Positions 15,411-22,051 of a stretch of DNA of 22,051 nucleotides are shown in pieces; position 1 is the first letter of the stretch; each line of letters starts with the position of its first letter. This DNA comes from Porticoccus sp041592135 (GTDB taxonomy: Bacteria > Pseudomonadota > Gammaproteobacteria > Pseudomonadales > Porticoccaceae): the NCBI GenBank assembly GCA_041592135.1, contig JBFHQR010000026.1; one strand, 5' to 3'. The translations under genes were made by a program, and so were the position numbers. The notes beneath the pieces were generated by a model. It made no database searches, was not told the DNA's origin, and saw nothing but the letters and a program-made list of their open reading frames with translations.

Positions 15411-16445
15411 TTACCCCCATATCTCCTGCTCATAGAAAGGTGTGGGGTTGTACTCTTTGCCAGAGAACTTGCCTGACTTGACCAGTTCACCACAGGTCTT
15501 CAGGACATCCGGATGGTATTTCTGCCGAACCTCTTCCATGATGTTAACGGCCTCCTCAAAACTATAGGCCTTGCGATAGGGGCGCACCCCTGCAATGGCC
15601 TCAAGGGAGTCGGCGGCATGAACCACCGCTGCTTCCAGCGGGATATCATCCCCGACGAGGCCGTGGGGATAACCTGAACCATCCCAGCATTCATGATGCA
15701 GCAGCACAATGTCGGTGGATACTTTGTCCAGGCCAATATCCGCTAACATCCGGTGGCCGATTTCCGGATGTTTGGTGATAAATGACCACTCATGGGCGGC
15801 CAGCTTCCCCGGCTTGGTGAGGATCTCAATGGGAATCGCACTTTTCCCGACATCGTGGAGACCGGCGCCCATTTCGATGGCCTCCATGGTCGCCTTGGGC
15901 AGGCCGAGCGCCGCAGCAATTTCAAGGGCAATAAGTGTGGTTCGACTCATGTGGCCGATGGTATAGGGGTCGCGCACTTCAATGGCCCTGATCAATGCCC
16001 TCGATATATTGTGCAGATGGTGAATCTGGGCATTTTTCAGATTGATAATATCGGTGTTGTCGACGAATCCCGCGAGCCGATAAACGGTGCCGCTGGAGGT
16101 GAAAACACAGGGGGTGATACTGACATGTTTAACCTCGGCGGATTTGGTCAATAAGTCCAATCTGTAGGTACTCGAGAAGTTGGTAGAAAGTTTGTGTTGT
16201 AGCTGGGCGCGGTCTTTAAAAGCCACCAGCTTGGTGACATCAATACCCGATAGCTCTTTGCGTGAGTAACCGATAAGATCGGCGAATCTTTCGTTCGCGG
16301 CGAGCAGCTGCCCGTTCCGGGTAAGCACGAAAGCGGTATCCAGAAAGGAGAGCGCGTCAACGACACTGTCTGCTCCGCCAGCTTCCAATAATTTTGCTAA
16401 AAAAAGTCTGATGTTTTGGTCGGGATTGAATGTCGGGGGTGCCAT
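15411..16445 (-). CDS. PAS-HD-GYP domain protein, probable c-di-GMP phosphodiesterase
   Basis: A 344-residue soluble protein. A PAS domain spans about 27-133 (AFVLTRNGQLLAANERFADLIG). An HD-GYP domain spans about 145-320, with H197-D198 in GLHDVGK, H226 in TKHPEIG, H250-H251 in LLHHECWDGSGYP and the GYP triplet at 258-260. RPYRKA at 288-293 is also conserved. The expected function is metal-dependent hydrolysis of c-di-GMP. The usual VADxxDAL segment is altered to HAADSLEAI, but its Asp is kept. The ATG at 16445 is chosen because the PAS alignment starts soon after it and it follows a good promoter; the longer frame to 16631 reads through that promoter. No neighbouring partner is evident. Confidence 0.92.
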   Translation of the reverse strand: MAPPTFNPDQNIRLFLAKLLEAGGADSVVDALSFLDTAFVLTRNGQLLAANERFADLIGYSRKELSGIDVTKLVAFKDRAQLQHKLSTNFSSTYRLDLLTKSAEVKHVSITPCVFTSSGTVYRLAGFVDNTDIINLKNAQIHHLHNISRALIRAIEVRDPYTIGHMSRTTLIALEIAAALGLPKATMEAIEMGAGLHDVGKSAIPIEILTKPGKLAAHEWSFITKHPEIGHRMLADIGLDKVSTDIVLLHHECWDGSGYPHGLVGDDIPLEAAVVHAADSLEAIAGVRPYRKAYSFEEAVNIMEEVRQKYHPDVLKTCGELVKSGKFSGKEYNPTPFYEQEIWG

Positions 16446-16478
16446 GCGACGCGTCCTGCTCCGTCCCTGTGTCCGGTC

Positions 16479-16508
16479 AATATAGCAGATCCGTATAAAT
16501 ACCCTCAA
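16479..16508 (-). promoter_or_regulatory. Extended -10 promoter of the PAS-HD-GYP gene
   Basis: Minus-strand TTGAGG (16,508-16,503), an 18-bp spacer ending in TGC, then TATATT (16,484-16,479), giving an extended -10 of TGCTATATT. It lies about 34 bp upstream of the ATG at 16445. Confidence 0.6.
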
Positions 16509-16693
16509 TCTAGTTATGGTTATTTGGCGGCTGGCCAGATTGCGACAGGGGGATTTTTCCGGGCAAAATCCGACGTTAGTATATTGCCGGTCGGGATCGG
16601 GAGGATTCCCTGGCCGGTCAAGCTGATTCAAAAAAGGGTGCCCTTTCGGTGCCGGCGCTTTTCAGAAAATTCGCCCAACTAGGTAAAGGGGTT

Positions 16694-17467
16694 ATGAACA
16701 CAGACAGAAACTTTGATGATCTGGCGGAGCGTTTTCAGCGCAAGGTCTACGGTGGCCGGAAAGGCGAGATCCGCCTGGCGGTGCTGTGGCGGGACCTGGA
16801 AGAGCTGGTGCCGGCAATCCATGGGGAGCGGCCGCTACGGGTACTGGATATCGGTGCGGGTTTGGGGCAGCTGGCGATCCGCCTGGCGGCACTGGGCCAT
16901 CAGGTGGTGGTCAACGATATTTCTGCAGAAATGCTGAACATGGCCCGGCAGGCCGCCGGGGAGGTGGGGGTGTCTGAGCAGATCGCCTGGCACCAGGGCC
17001 CGTTTCAGGAATTGATCGATCGGGAACTGGGCCAGTTCGACCTGGTTCTGTGCCATGCGGTGGTGGAATGGCTGGCGCAACCGGAGCAGTTGCTGCCGGC
17101 GCTGAAGGACTTTCTGTCCGAAGCGGGAATATTGTCGTTCACCTACTACAACCGCCACGCCCTGGAATACCGCAACCTGATTCGCGGCAACTTCAACCTG
17201 CTGAAAAGGGAAACTTTTGTGCCGGACCCCGGCAGCCTGACGCCGGGCAATCCGTTGTATCCGCAACAGGTACTCGACTGGGTGGAGGAACAGAAGTTGG
17301 CGGTGCTTGGCACCAGCGGTATCAGGGTGTTTTCCGACTATGTCACCACCCAGCGGGGTGGCAATGGGGTGCCGGAATCCGTGGTGGAGATGGAGCTGGC
17401 CTATTCGCGCCGCGAACCCTATCTGTGGTTGGGGCGTTACATCCACCTGCTGCTGGGCAATTGCTAG
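16694..17467 (+). CDS. cmoM: tRNA 5-carboxymethoxyuridine methyltransferase CmoM
   Basis: A 257-residue SAM methyltransferase that esterifies cmo5U34 to mcmo5U34 at the wobble position of certain tRNAs. The N-terminus TDRNFDDLAERFQRKVYGG closely fits the CmoM family, followed by the SAM motif VLDIGAGLGQLA (50-61), VVNDISAEML, and CHAVVEWL (120-127). The C-terminal YLWLGRYIHLL is also typical. The start at 16694 has AAGGGG 4 nt upstream; the longer frame from 16649 adds an unrelated tail. It is the only plus-strand gene in the window. Its stop shares the palindromic CTAG with the stop of the convergent J-domain gene. Confidence 0.94.
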   Translation: MNTDRNFDDLAERFQRKVYGGRKGEIRLAVLWRDLEELVPAIHGERPLRVLDIGAGLGQLAIRLAALGHQVVVNDISAEMLNMARQAAGEVGVSEQIAWHQGPFQELIDRELGQFDLVLCHAVVEWLAQPEQLLPALKDFLSEAGILSFTYYNRHALEYRNLIRGNFNLLKRETFVPDPGSLTPGNPLYPQQVLDWVEEQKLAVLGTSGIRVFSDYVTTQRGGNGVPESVVEMELAYSRREPYLWLGRYIHLLLGNC

Positions 17468-17949
17468 CCGTGCCGTTTCAGCAGTAAATCCCTGGCAGTG
17501 TTGAGCTGCGAGGCCAGATAATCATTGCCGCCCCGGTCCGGGTGGACTTTCTGTATCAGTCGTTTGTGGGCCCGGATAATATCTTCCCGGCTGGCCCCCG
17601 GTTTTAACCCCAGCAGTTGCCAGGCTTCGTGCTCGGTGAGCCCCCGATCTTGATCGGGGCGCGGTTGATCGGCGGGAATGTGATGTTTCTTGAGCCAGAC
17701 TTGTAGAAAAGGCAACGCTCGCAACAGCAGTCCGAGCAGACCCTTGAGCACCGGCAGGGCGGCGGTGATGGCCACAACAATCCAATGCACCCGACCGCTG
17801 GCCACCAGCAGCAGCACCAGTCCCAGCAGGGTAAAAAAAGCACCCCGCAACAGTGTCTTGCGTTGTTTTTCAGGGGGTTGTTGCCGCAGTTTCTGCCAGG
17901 CCACATACGCCAGTGGGCCCAAGGCTAACAGCAGGATAAGTCTCGCCAC
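17464..17949 (-). CDS. Membrane-anchored J-domain (DnaJ-like) protein
   Basis: A 161-residue protein with hydrophobic segments at about 2-18, 36-51 and 54-82 and a C-terminal J domain (about 105-160) containing the HPD tripeptide (136-138) in VHPDRGGND. The arrangement resembles TIM14/DjlC-like membrane J proteins that recruit DnaK to a membrane; the client is unknown. The start is set at GTG 17949 (reading MARLILLLALGPL) because the alternative TTG at 17988 falls in a hairpin and adds a non-conserved tail. It lies downstream of trhP on the same strand, 66 bp away, with a GC-rich hairpin between. It overlaps convergent cmoM by 4 bp. Confidence 0.85.
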   Translation of the reverse strand: MARLILLLALGPLAYVAWQKLRQQPPEKQRKTLLRGAFFTLLGLVLLLVASGRVHWIVVAITAALPVLKGLLGLLLRALPFLQVWLKKHHIPADQPRPDQDRGLTEHEAWQLLGLKPGASREDIIRAHKRLIQKVHPDRGGNDYLASQLNTARDLLLKRHG

Positions 17950-17987
17950 GGTGTTTGATCCCAGTCTATTTGGGCAGTCTAACAGCA

Positions 17988-18006
17988 ACGGGCCATAACG
18001 GCCCGT
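17988..18006 (-). other. Hairpin between trhP and the J-domain gene
   Basis: ACGGGCC and GGCCCGT form a 7-bp stem with a 5-nt loop, 9 bp after the trhP stop. There is no U-run after it, so it is not a standard terminator; it may stabilise the trhP mRNA 3' end or partly reduce read-through. Confidence 0.45.
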
Positions 18007-18015
18007 GGCGCGGGA

Positions 18016-19344
18016 TTACATATAGCGCATCAGCATGGCATAGCCGCCATCTTCCGGCAGCGGCAGGTCGGCGGGCATGGGAATGCGTACCACGTGACCG
18101 GAGCCGGGGGCGGCTTCCATCTTCACGCCGTCGCGGTTTTCCAGGGCTTCGAGATTAAAGGTCATATTGCCCGCGGGGGTAATCAGTTCCAGGGTATCGC
18201 CCATTTCAAAACGGTTTTTTACTTCCACGGTGAACCAGCCCTTGTCGCGCTCGACGCCGCAGATCTCGCCGACAAACTGTTGGTTGGGGTTGGTGGAGAC
18301 CCCCTGTTGGTAGTTCTGGTACTCCTGGGGCACATGGCGGCGGTAGAAGCCTTCGGTGTAACCGCGATTGGCCAGGTGATCCAGTTCCACCATCAGGTTC
18401 ATGTCGAAGGGCTTGCCCGCCAGGGCCTGATCGATGGCGCGGCGGTAAACCTGGGCAGTGCGGGCCACGTAGTAGTGGGACTTGGTGCGCCCCTCGATTT
18501 TCAGGGAGTGAATCCCCATGTTGACCAGCCGCTCCACATGTTGCACCGCGCGCAGGTCCTTGGAGTTCATGATGTAGGTGCCGTGCTCGTCCTCGAAGGC
18601 GGGCATCAGCTCGCCGGGGCGGCCCTGTTCCTCCAGCAGCATCATCGGCGCCACTTCATCGTGGTTGTCCGGGGCCTTTTCCGGTTCCCAGGTTTTGGTG
18701 GGGATGATGTCACCGGTTTCGGTTTGCCTGGCTTCGTGGGCGTCGTACTTCCAGCGGCAGGCGTTGGTGCAGGCACCCTGATTGGAATCCCGGTGGTTCA
18801 TGTAGCCGGACAGCAGGCAGCGGCCGGAATAGGCGATACAGAGTGCGCCGTGGACAAACACCTCCAGTTCCATCTCCGGCACCTGTTGGCGAATGTCTTC
18901 GACCTCATCCAGGCTCAGTTCCCGGGACAGGATGGTGCGCACGATACCCTGGGTGTGCCAGAACTTCACGGTGGCGTAGTTCACCGCATTGGCCTGCACC
19001 GACAGGTGGATGGGCATGTCGGGCCACTTTTCCCGCACCATCATGATCAGGCCGGGGTCGGACATGATCAAGGCATCCGGTTTCATGGCGATCACGTCTT
19101 CCATGTCGCGCAGGTAACTGCGCACCTTGTCGTTGTGGGGCGAGATATTGCTGGCGATGTAGAACTGCTTGCCCTGGCCGTGGGCCTCGGCAATGGCGCC
19201 CGCCATCACATCCAGGTGATTGAACTCATTGTTGCGCACCCGCAGGCTGTAGCGCGGTTGGCCGGCGTAAACCGCATCGGCACCGTAGGCAAGGGCATAG
19301 CGCATATTCTTGAGTGTTCCCGCCGGGGAAAGCAGCTCGCTCAT
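18016..19344 (-). CDS. trhP: tRNA uridine-34 5-hydroxylation protein TrhP (peptidase U32 family)
   Basis: A 442-residue protein very close to E. coli YegQ/TrhP: ELLSPAGTLKNMRYALAYG at the start, then DAVYAGQPRYSLRVRNNEF, IHLSVQANAVN, FEDEHGTYIMNSKDLRA and SLKIEGRTKS. Four cysteines at C169, C176, C192 and C196 (in ALCIAYSGRCLLSG and GACTNACRWKY) fit the iron-sulphur site of the family. TrhP works with prephenate to make ho5U34, the first step toward cmo5U34 in tRNAs. The ATG at 19344 has CAGGTG upstream; the GTG at 19353 overlaps that site. CmoM, which acts at the end of the same pathway, is encoded 0.5 kb away on the opposite strand. Confidence 0.95.
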   Translation of the reverse strand: MSELLSPAGTLKNMRYALAYGADAVYAGQPRYSLRVRNNEFNHLDVMAGAIAEAHGQGKQFYIASNISPHNDKVRSYLRDMEDVIAMKPDALIMSDPGLIMMVREKWPDMPIHLSVQANAVNYATVKFWHTQGIVRTILSRELSLDEVEDIRQQVPEMELEVFVHGALCIAYSGRCLLSGYMNHRDSNQGACTNACRWKYDAHEARQTETGDIIPTKTWEPEKAPDNHDEVAPMMLLEEQGRPGELMPAFEDEHGTYIMNSKDLRAVQHVERLVNMGIHSLKIEGRTKSHYYVARTAQVYRRAIDQALAGKPFDMNLMVELDHLANRGYTEGFYRRHVPQEYQNYQQGVSTNPNQQFVGEICGVERDKGWFTVEVKNRFEMGDTLELITPAGNMTFNLEALENRDGVKMEAAPGSGHVVRIPMPADLPLPEDGGYAMLMRYM

Positions 19345-19392
19345 AGTGATCACCTGAATGGAAGGCCGGCAATTCTACATGGTTGTACAGGA

Positions 19393-19398
19393 TTTATA
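19393..19398 (-). promoter_or_regulatory. Possible -10 element upstream of trhP
   Basis: Minus-strand TATAAA is a 5-of-6 match to the -10 consensus, about 48 bp before the trhP start. The only -35-like hexamer, TTGCCC at 19,423-19,418, is 19 bp away, which is longer than usual. Confidence 0.35.
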
Positions 19399-19436
19399 CA
19401 GATATCGGCAGTGGCTAGGGCAAGACAGTCCAATAA

Positions 19437-19462
19437 AAAGGCCGACTAAATAGTCGGCCTTT
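19437..19462 (-). terminator. Rho-independent terminator after phaZ
   Basis: A 12-bp perfect stem AAAGGCCGACTA/TAGTCGGCCTTT with a 2-nt centre (a 4-nt loop in practice) is followed by more T residues on the minus strand. It lies 19 bp beyond the phaZ stop and separates phaZ from trhP. Confidence 0.88.
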
Positions 19463-19481
19463 CCGTACACGGGTGTGGCGA

Positions 19482-20702
19482 TCAATTATGGGTGTCAATC
19501 CAGTCCTTGATCAGTGGCGCCACAAACTCCCGGTATTTGCTGCCGTTAAAGATACCGTAGTGTCCGACGTCCATCTGCACATGGTGTTTCTTCAGCTTTT
19601 TGGGCAGCTTGTCGCACAGGTGGAGGGCCGCTTCGGTCTGGCCGAGGCTGATCATGTCATCTTTTTCACCCTCGAGGGTGAAGATGGCGACATCCTTGAT
19701 GTCGCTGCAGCTGATGGTTTCACCCTGGAAGGTCATGGTGCCCTTGGGCAGTTTCTGGTCGAGGAAAATGCGCTCCATGGTTTCCATGTAGTAGTCCGCA
19801 TCCATGTCCATCACCGCCATATACTCGTCGTAGAAGTCGCGGTGGCGGTCGGCGTCCTCGACGTTGCCGTGGCTGATGTCCTTGAAGAACTGGATGTGTT
19901 TCTGGACGTGGGATTTCATGTTCATGGACATGAAGCCACCCAGCTGCAGCATGCCCGGATAGACTTTCCGCCCGGCGCCCTCATAACGGGTGGGCACCCG
20001 GTGGATGGCCACGCGTTTCAACAGTTTGGCGGACATCTTGTCCACTTTTTTGGTGAACTCATTGGGATTGACCCGGATGTCGATGGGCCCGGCCATCATG
20101 GTCAGGGTCCTGGGCCTGGCCGGATTGTTGTGCTTGCTCATATGGGCCACGGCCGTCAAACCGGGCACGGAAGCCTGGCAGATGGCAAACATATGGCTGC
20201 CGGGACCCATGTATTCCATAAACTCGATCAGGTATTCCACGTATTCCTCGAAGCCGAACTTGCCCTCCGACAGCGGTACGTCGCGGGCGTCGAGCCAGTC
20301 GGTGACGTAGACCTCGTAAGTGTCCAGAAACTCCCTGAAGGTCTCGCGGGAAAGGGTGGCGTGGTGGCCGGAAAGGGCGGCTACACAGAGCAGCTTGGGG
20401 GCATCCTCTGGCAGCCCTTCGCGGCGGAAGCGCAGCAGATGGCAAAAGGGCTTGTCGAGTACCACGTCTTCCCGCACGGGATGTTCGACGCCGTCGATCA
20501 CCACCGGCTCGTATTCAAAACCCTGCTTGGGGTAGTGTTTCAGCAGGCGGATGGTGGATTCGAGAAAGGCCTTGCGCACGCGGCCGAGGCGGGTTTTGGA
20601 AAGGGGGTTTTTCTCGTGCGCGACAATGTCATGGGCCAGGTCGAGCGCCGTATTGAGGGGGGCGAGGGACTGGCGGTACAAATCGTATAAATGGTATTGC
20701 AT
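19482..20702 (-). CDS. phaZ: Intracellular polyhydroxyalkanoate depolymerase
   Basis: A 406-residue alpha/beta-hydrolase of the intracellular PHB depolymerase family, which breaks down stored polyhydroxybutyrate granules in the cytoplasm. The nucleophile is a cysteine, C175 in FAICQASVPG, as in the Ralstonia PhaZa1 family. The acid is probably D349 in EGEKDDM, and H381 in VGHYGIFNG completes the triad. The N-terminal MQYHLYDLYRQSLAPL is characteristic. The start at 20702 has AGGTG upstream; the longer frame reads through non-conserved sequence. No PHA synthase or phasin gene is nearby, and a terminator follows, so it appears to be a single transcription unit. Confidence 0.94.
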   Translation of the reverse strand: MQYHLYDLYRQSLAPLNTALDLAHDIVAHEKNPLSKTRLGRVRKAFLESTIRLLKHYPKQGFEYEPVVIDGVEHPVREDVVLDKPFCHLLRFRREGLPEDAPKLLCVAALSGHHATLSRETFREFLDTYEVYVTDWLDARDVPLSEGKFGFEEYVEYLIEFMEYMGPGSHMFAICQASVPGLTAVAHMSKHNNPARPRTLTMMAGPIDIRVNPNEFTKKVDKMSAKLLKRVAIHRVPTRYEGAGRKVYPGMLQLGGFMSMNMKSHVQKHIQFFKDISHGNVEDADRHRDFYDEYMAVMDMDADYYMETMERIFLDQKLPKGTMTFQGETISCSDIKDVAIFTLEGEKDDMISLGQTEAALHLCDKLPKKLKKHHVQMDVGHYGIFNGSKYREFVAPLIKDWIDTHN

Positions 20703-20817
20703 AAAGAGTACACCTGTCGAAATCGGGATGTCCTGACAGAACGAGGTCAGTTTATGCACAGGCAATTAGAATAGGCAACCTAAAACGCTGGGCAAAAAAG
20801 GGTGCCGGCAGCGGGCG

Positions 20818-20845
20818 AAAAAAACCCCGCATCAGCGGGGTTTTT
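20818..20845 (-). terminator. Rho-independent terminator after acnB
   Basis: CCCCGC and GCGGGG form a stem with a 4-nt loop, flanked by A and T runs so the stem can extend. On the minus strand seven T residues follow. It begins 21 bp after the acnB stop. Confidence 0.9.
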
Positions 20846-20866
20846 CATGGACTTCACGCAAACGGA

Positions 20867-22051
20867 TCAGGCGACATTGACGATCTGTTCAGCGGCGATC
20901 AGTTTGCCCTCATCGGCAGCTTTCTGGTAAGAGGCGATCTGGTCGAAATTCATGTAGCGATAGATCTCGCTGGACATGGAATCGAGCTTGCTCGCATATT
21001 CCATATATTCCGCCGGGGTGGGCAAGCGACCGAGGATACCGCCCACCGAGGCCAGCTCGGCGGACGTCAGGTACACATTGGCACCATCGCCGAGACGGTT
21101 GGGGAAGTTCCGGGTGGAGGTGGACAGCACGGTGGTGCCGGAATTCACCCGGGCCTGGTTGCCCATACACAGGGAGCAACCGGGCATTTCAGTGCGTGCA
21201 CCGACTTTGCCGTAAATGTTGTAGTAGCCCTCTTCCATCAGGGTGTGGGCATCCATACGGGTCGGCGGGCAGATCCAGAAGCGGGTGTTGATACTGGTGG
21301 CTTCGTTGAGCAGCTTGCCGGCGGCGCGGAAGTGGCCGATGTTGGTCATACAGGAACCGATGAATACTTCATCGACCTTGTCGCCAGCGACTTCGGACAA
21401 CAGGCGGGCGTCGTCCGGGTCGTTCGGGCAGCAGACAATCGGCTCGTTGATGTCATTCAGGTCGATTTCGACCACCGCGGCGTACTCGGCATCGGCGTCG
21501 GCCTGCATCAGGGACGGATTGGCCAGCCATTCTTCCATCTTGCGCACGCGGCGTTCCAGGGTGCGCACGTCGCCGTAGCCCTCGGAGATCATCCAGCGCA
21601 GCAGGGTGATATTGGAGTTCAGGTACTCGGCCACGTAGGCTTCGCTCAGCTTGATGGTACAACCGGCAGCGGAGCGCTCGGCGGAGGCGTCGGACAGCTC
21701 AAACGCCTGTTCCACGGTGAGGCTGTCGAGGCCTTCGATTTCCAGCACGCGACCGGAGAAGAAGTTCTTCTTGCCTTTCTTCTCCACGGTCAGCAGGCCC
21801 TGCTTGATACCGTAGTAGGGAATCGCATGGACCAGGTCACGCAGGGTGATACCGGGCTTCATTTTGCCCTTGAAGCGCACCAGTACCGATTCCGGCATAT
21901 CCAGCGGCATCACGCCGGTGGCGGCCGCAAAGGCCACCAGGCCGGAACCGCCGGGGAAAGAGATGCCCATTGGGAAACGGGTGTGGGAGTCGCCGCCGGT
22001 GCCGACGGTGTCGGGCAGCAGCATACGGTTCAGCCAGCTGTGGATAATGCC
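20867..22051 (-). CDS. acnB: Aconitate hydratase B, C-terminal part (5' end outside window)
   Basis: The frame is open to the window edge and gives 394 residues, the last 45% or so of a protein usually about 865 residues long. It catalyses citrate-isocitrate (and 2-methylisocitrate) conversion in the cytosolic TCA cycle. Landmarks from the edge are GIIHSWLNRMLLPDTVGTGG, GDSHTRFPMG, LVRFKGKMKPGITLRDLVH and SAERSAAGC. The three 4Fe-4S ligands are C234 (FIGSCMTNIGH), C292 and C295 (PGCSLCMGN). RNFPNRLGDGANVYL is also typical. A terminator follows. Nothing suggests damage; truncation is only by the window edge. Confidence 0.97.
   Translation of the reverse strand, partial: GIIHSWLNRMLLPDTVGTGGDSHTRFPMGISFPGGSGLVAFAAATGVMPLDMPESVLVRFKGKMKPGITLRDLVHAIPYYGIKQGLLTVEKKGKKNFFSGRVLEIEGLDSLTVEQAFELSDASAERSAAGCTIKLSEAYVAEYLNSNITLLRWMISEGYGDVRTLERRVRKMEEWLANPSLMQADADAEYAAVVEIDLNDINEPIVCCPNDPDDARLLSEVAGDKVDEVFIGSCMTNIGHFRAAGKLLNEATSINTRFWICPPTRMDAHTLMEEGYYNIYGKVGARTEMPGCSLCMGNQARVNSGTTVLSTSTRNFPNRLGDGANVYLTSAELASVGGILGRLPTPAEYMEYASKLDSMSSEIYRYMNFDQIASYQKAADEGKLIAAEQIVNVA

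Noticed and set aside
19381..19402. LexA-like box upstream of trhP
   Set aside because: TGTACAGGATTTATACAG looks similar, but the CTGT-N8-ACAG spacing is not met on either strand.
18094..20690. Long plus-strand open frames opposite trhP and phaZ
   Set aside because: Both lie fully antisense to strongly conserved enzymes and show no family motifs.
1..22051. CRISPR array, insertion sequence or prophage
   Set aside because: No regularly spaced short repeats, transposase, integrase or terminal inverted repeats were seen. The only long repeat is the signalling module duplication.

Overview
The window reads as the chromosome of a GC-rich marine-type gammaproteobacterium. Aconitase B, CmoM, TrhP and RsmE are typical of that class, and an intracellular polyhydroxyalkanoate depolymerase plus a TonB-dependent receptor suit a Cellvibrionales-like heterotroph. 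The genus is inference only. Nearly everything is on the minus strand, so the layout is best read from right to left.

Right part (about 13,650-22,051), mostly housekeeping: the 3' half of acnB, with a terminator; phaZ, with a terminator; trhP (yegQ); a membrane-anchored J-domain protein; cmoM, the only plus-strand gene; a PAS-HD-GYP protein; tRNA-Arg(CCU) with a clear promoter; rsmE; and a glutathione S-transferase with a terminator. TrhP and CmoM act early and late in the same wobble-uridine (cmo5U34/mcmo5U34) pathway.

Middle (12,999-13,603): about 600 bp with no convincing gene, which should hold the leader and promoter of the next transcript.

Left part (1-12,998): one minus-strand signalling operon of at least ten genes with overlapping or nearly touching ends. 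In transcription order they are: TonB-dependent receptor; YfiR-like (DUF4154) periplasmic protein; CHASE8-HAMP histidine kinase; Rcp1-like receiver; REC-AADEF-EAL protein; CheR; CheB without a receiver; a 1174-residue hybrid kinase (HAMP-GAF-coiled coil-kinase-REC-REC-REC); a REC-histidine kinase; a second Rcp1-like receiver; and the start of a second REC-output protein, cut by the window edge.

A three-gene module (kinase core, Rcp1-like receiver, REC-output protein) occurs twice, about 8.4 kb apart. The paralogues are roughly 87% identical by hand alignment, with the same 29-bp gene overlap and the same 25-bp spacer. The two kinase cores carry different inputs. The working model is that an outer-membrane receptor and a YfiR-like protein control a CHASE8 sensor kinase, which drives receivers and a probable c-di-GMP phosphodiesterase, with CheR/CheB-type methylation and a multi-receiver kinase added in the same transcript. 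This resembles YfiBNR with the cyclase output replaced by a phosphorelay.
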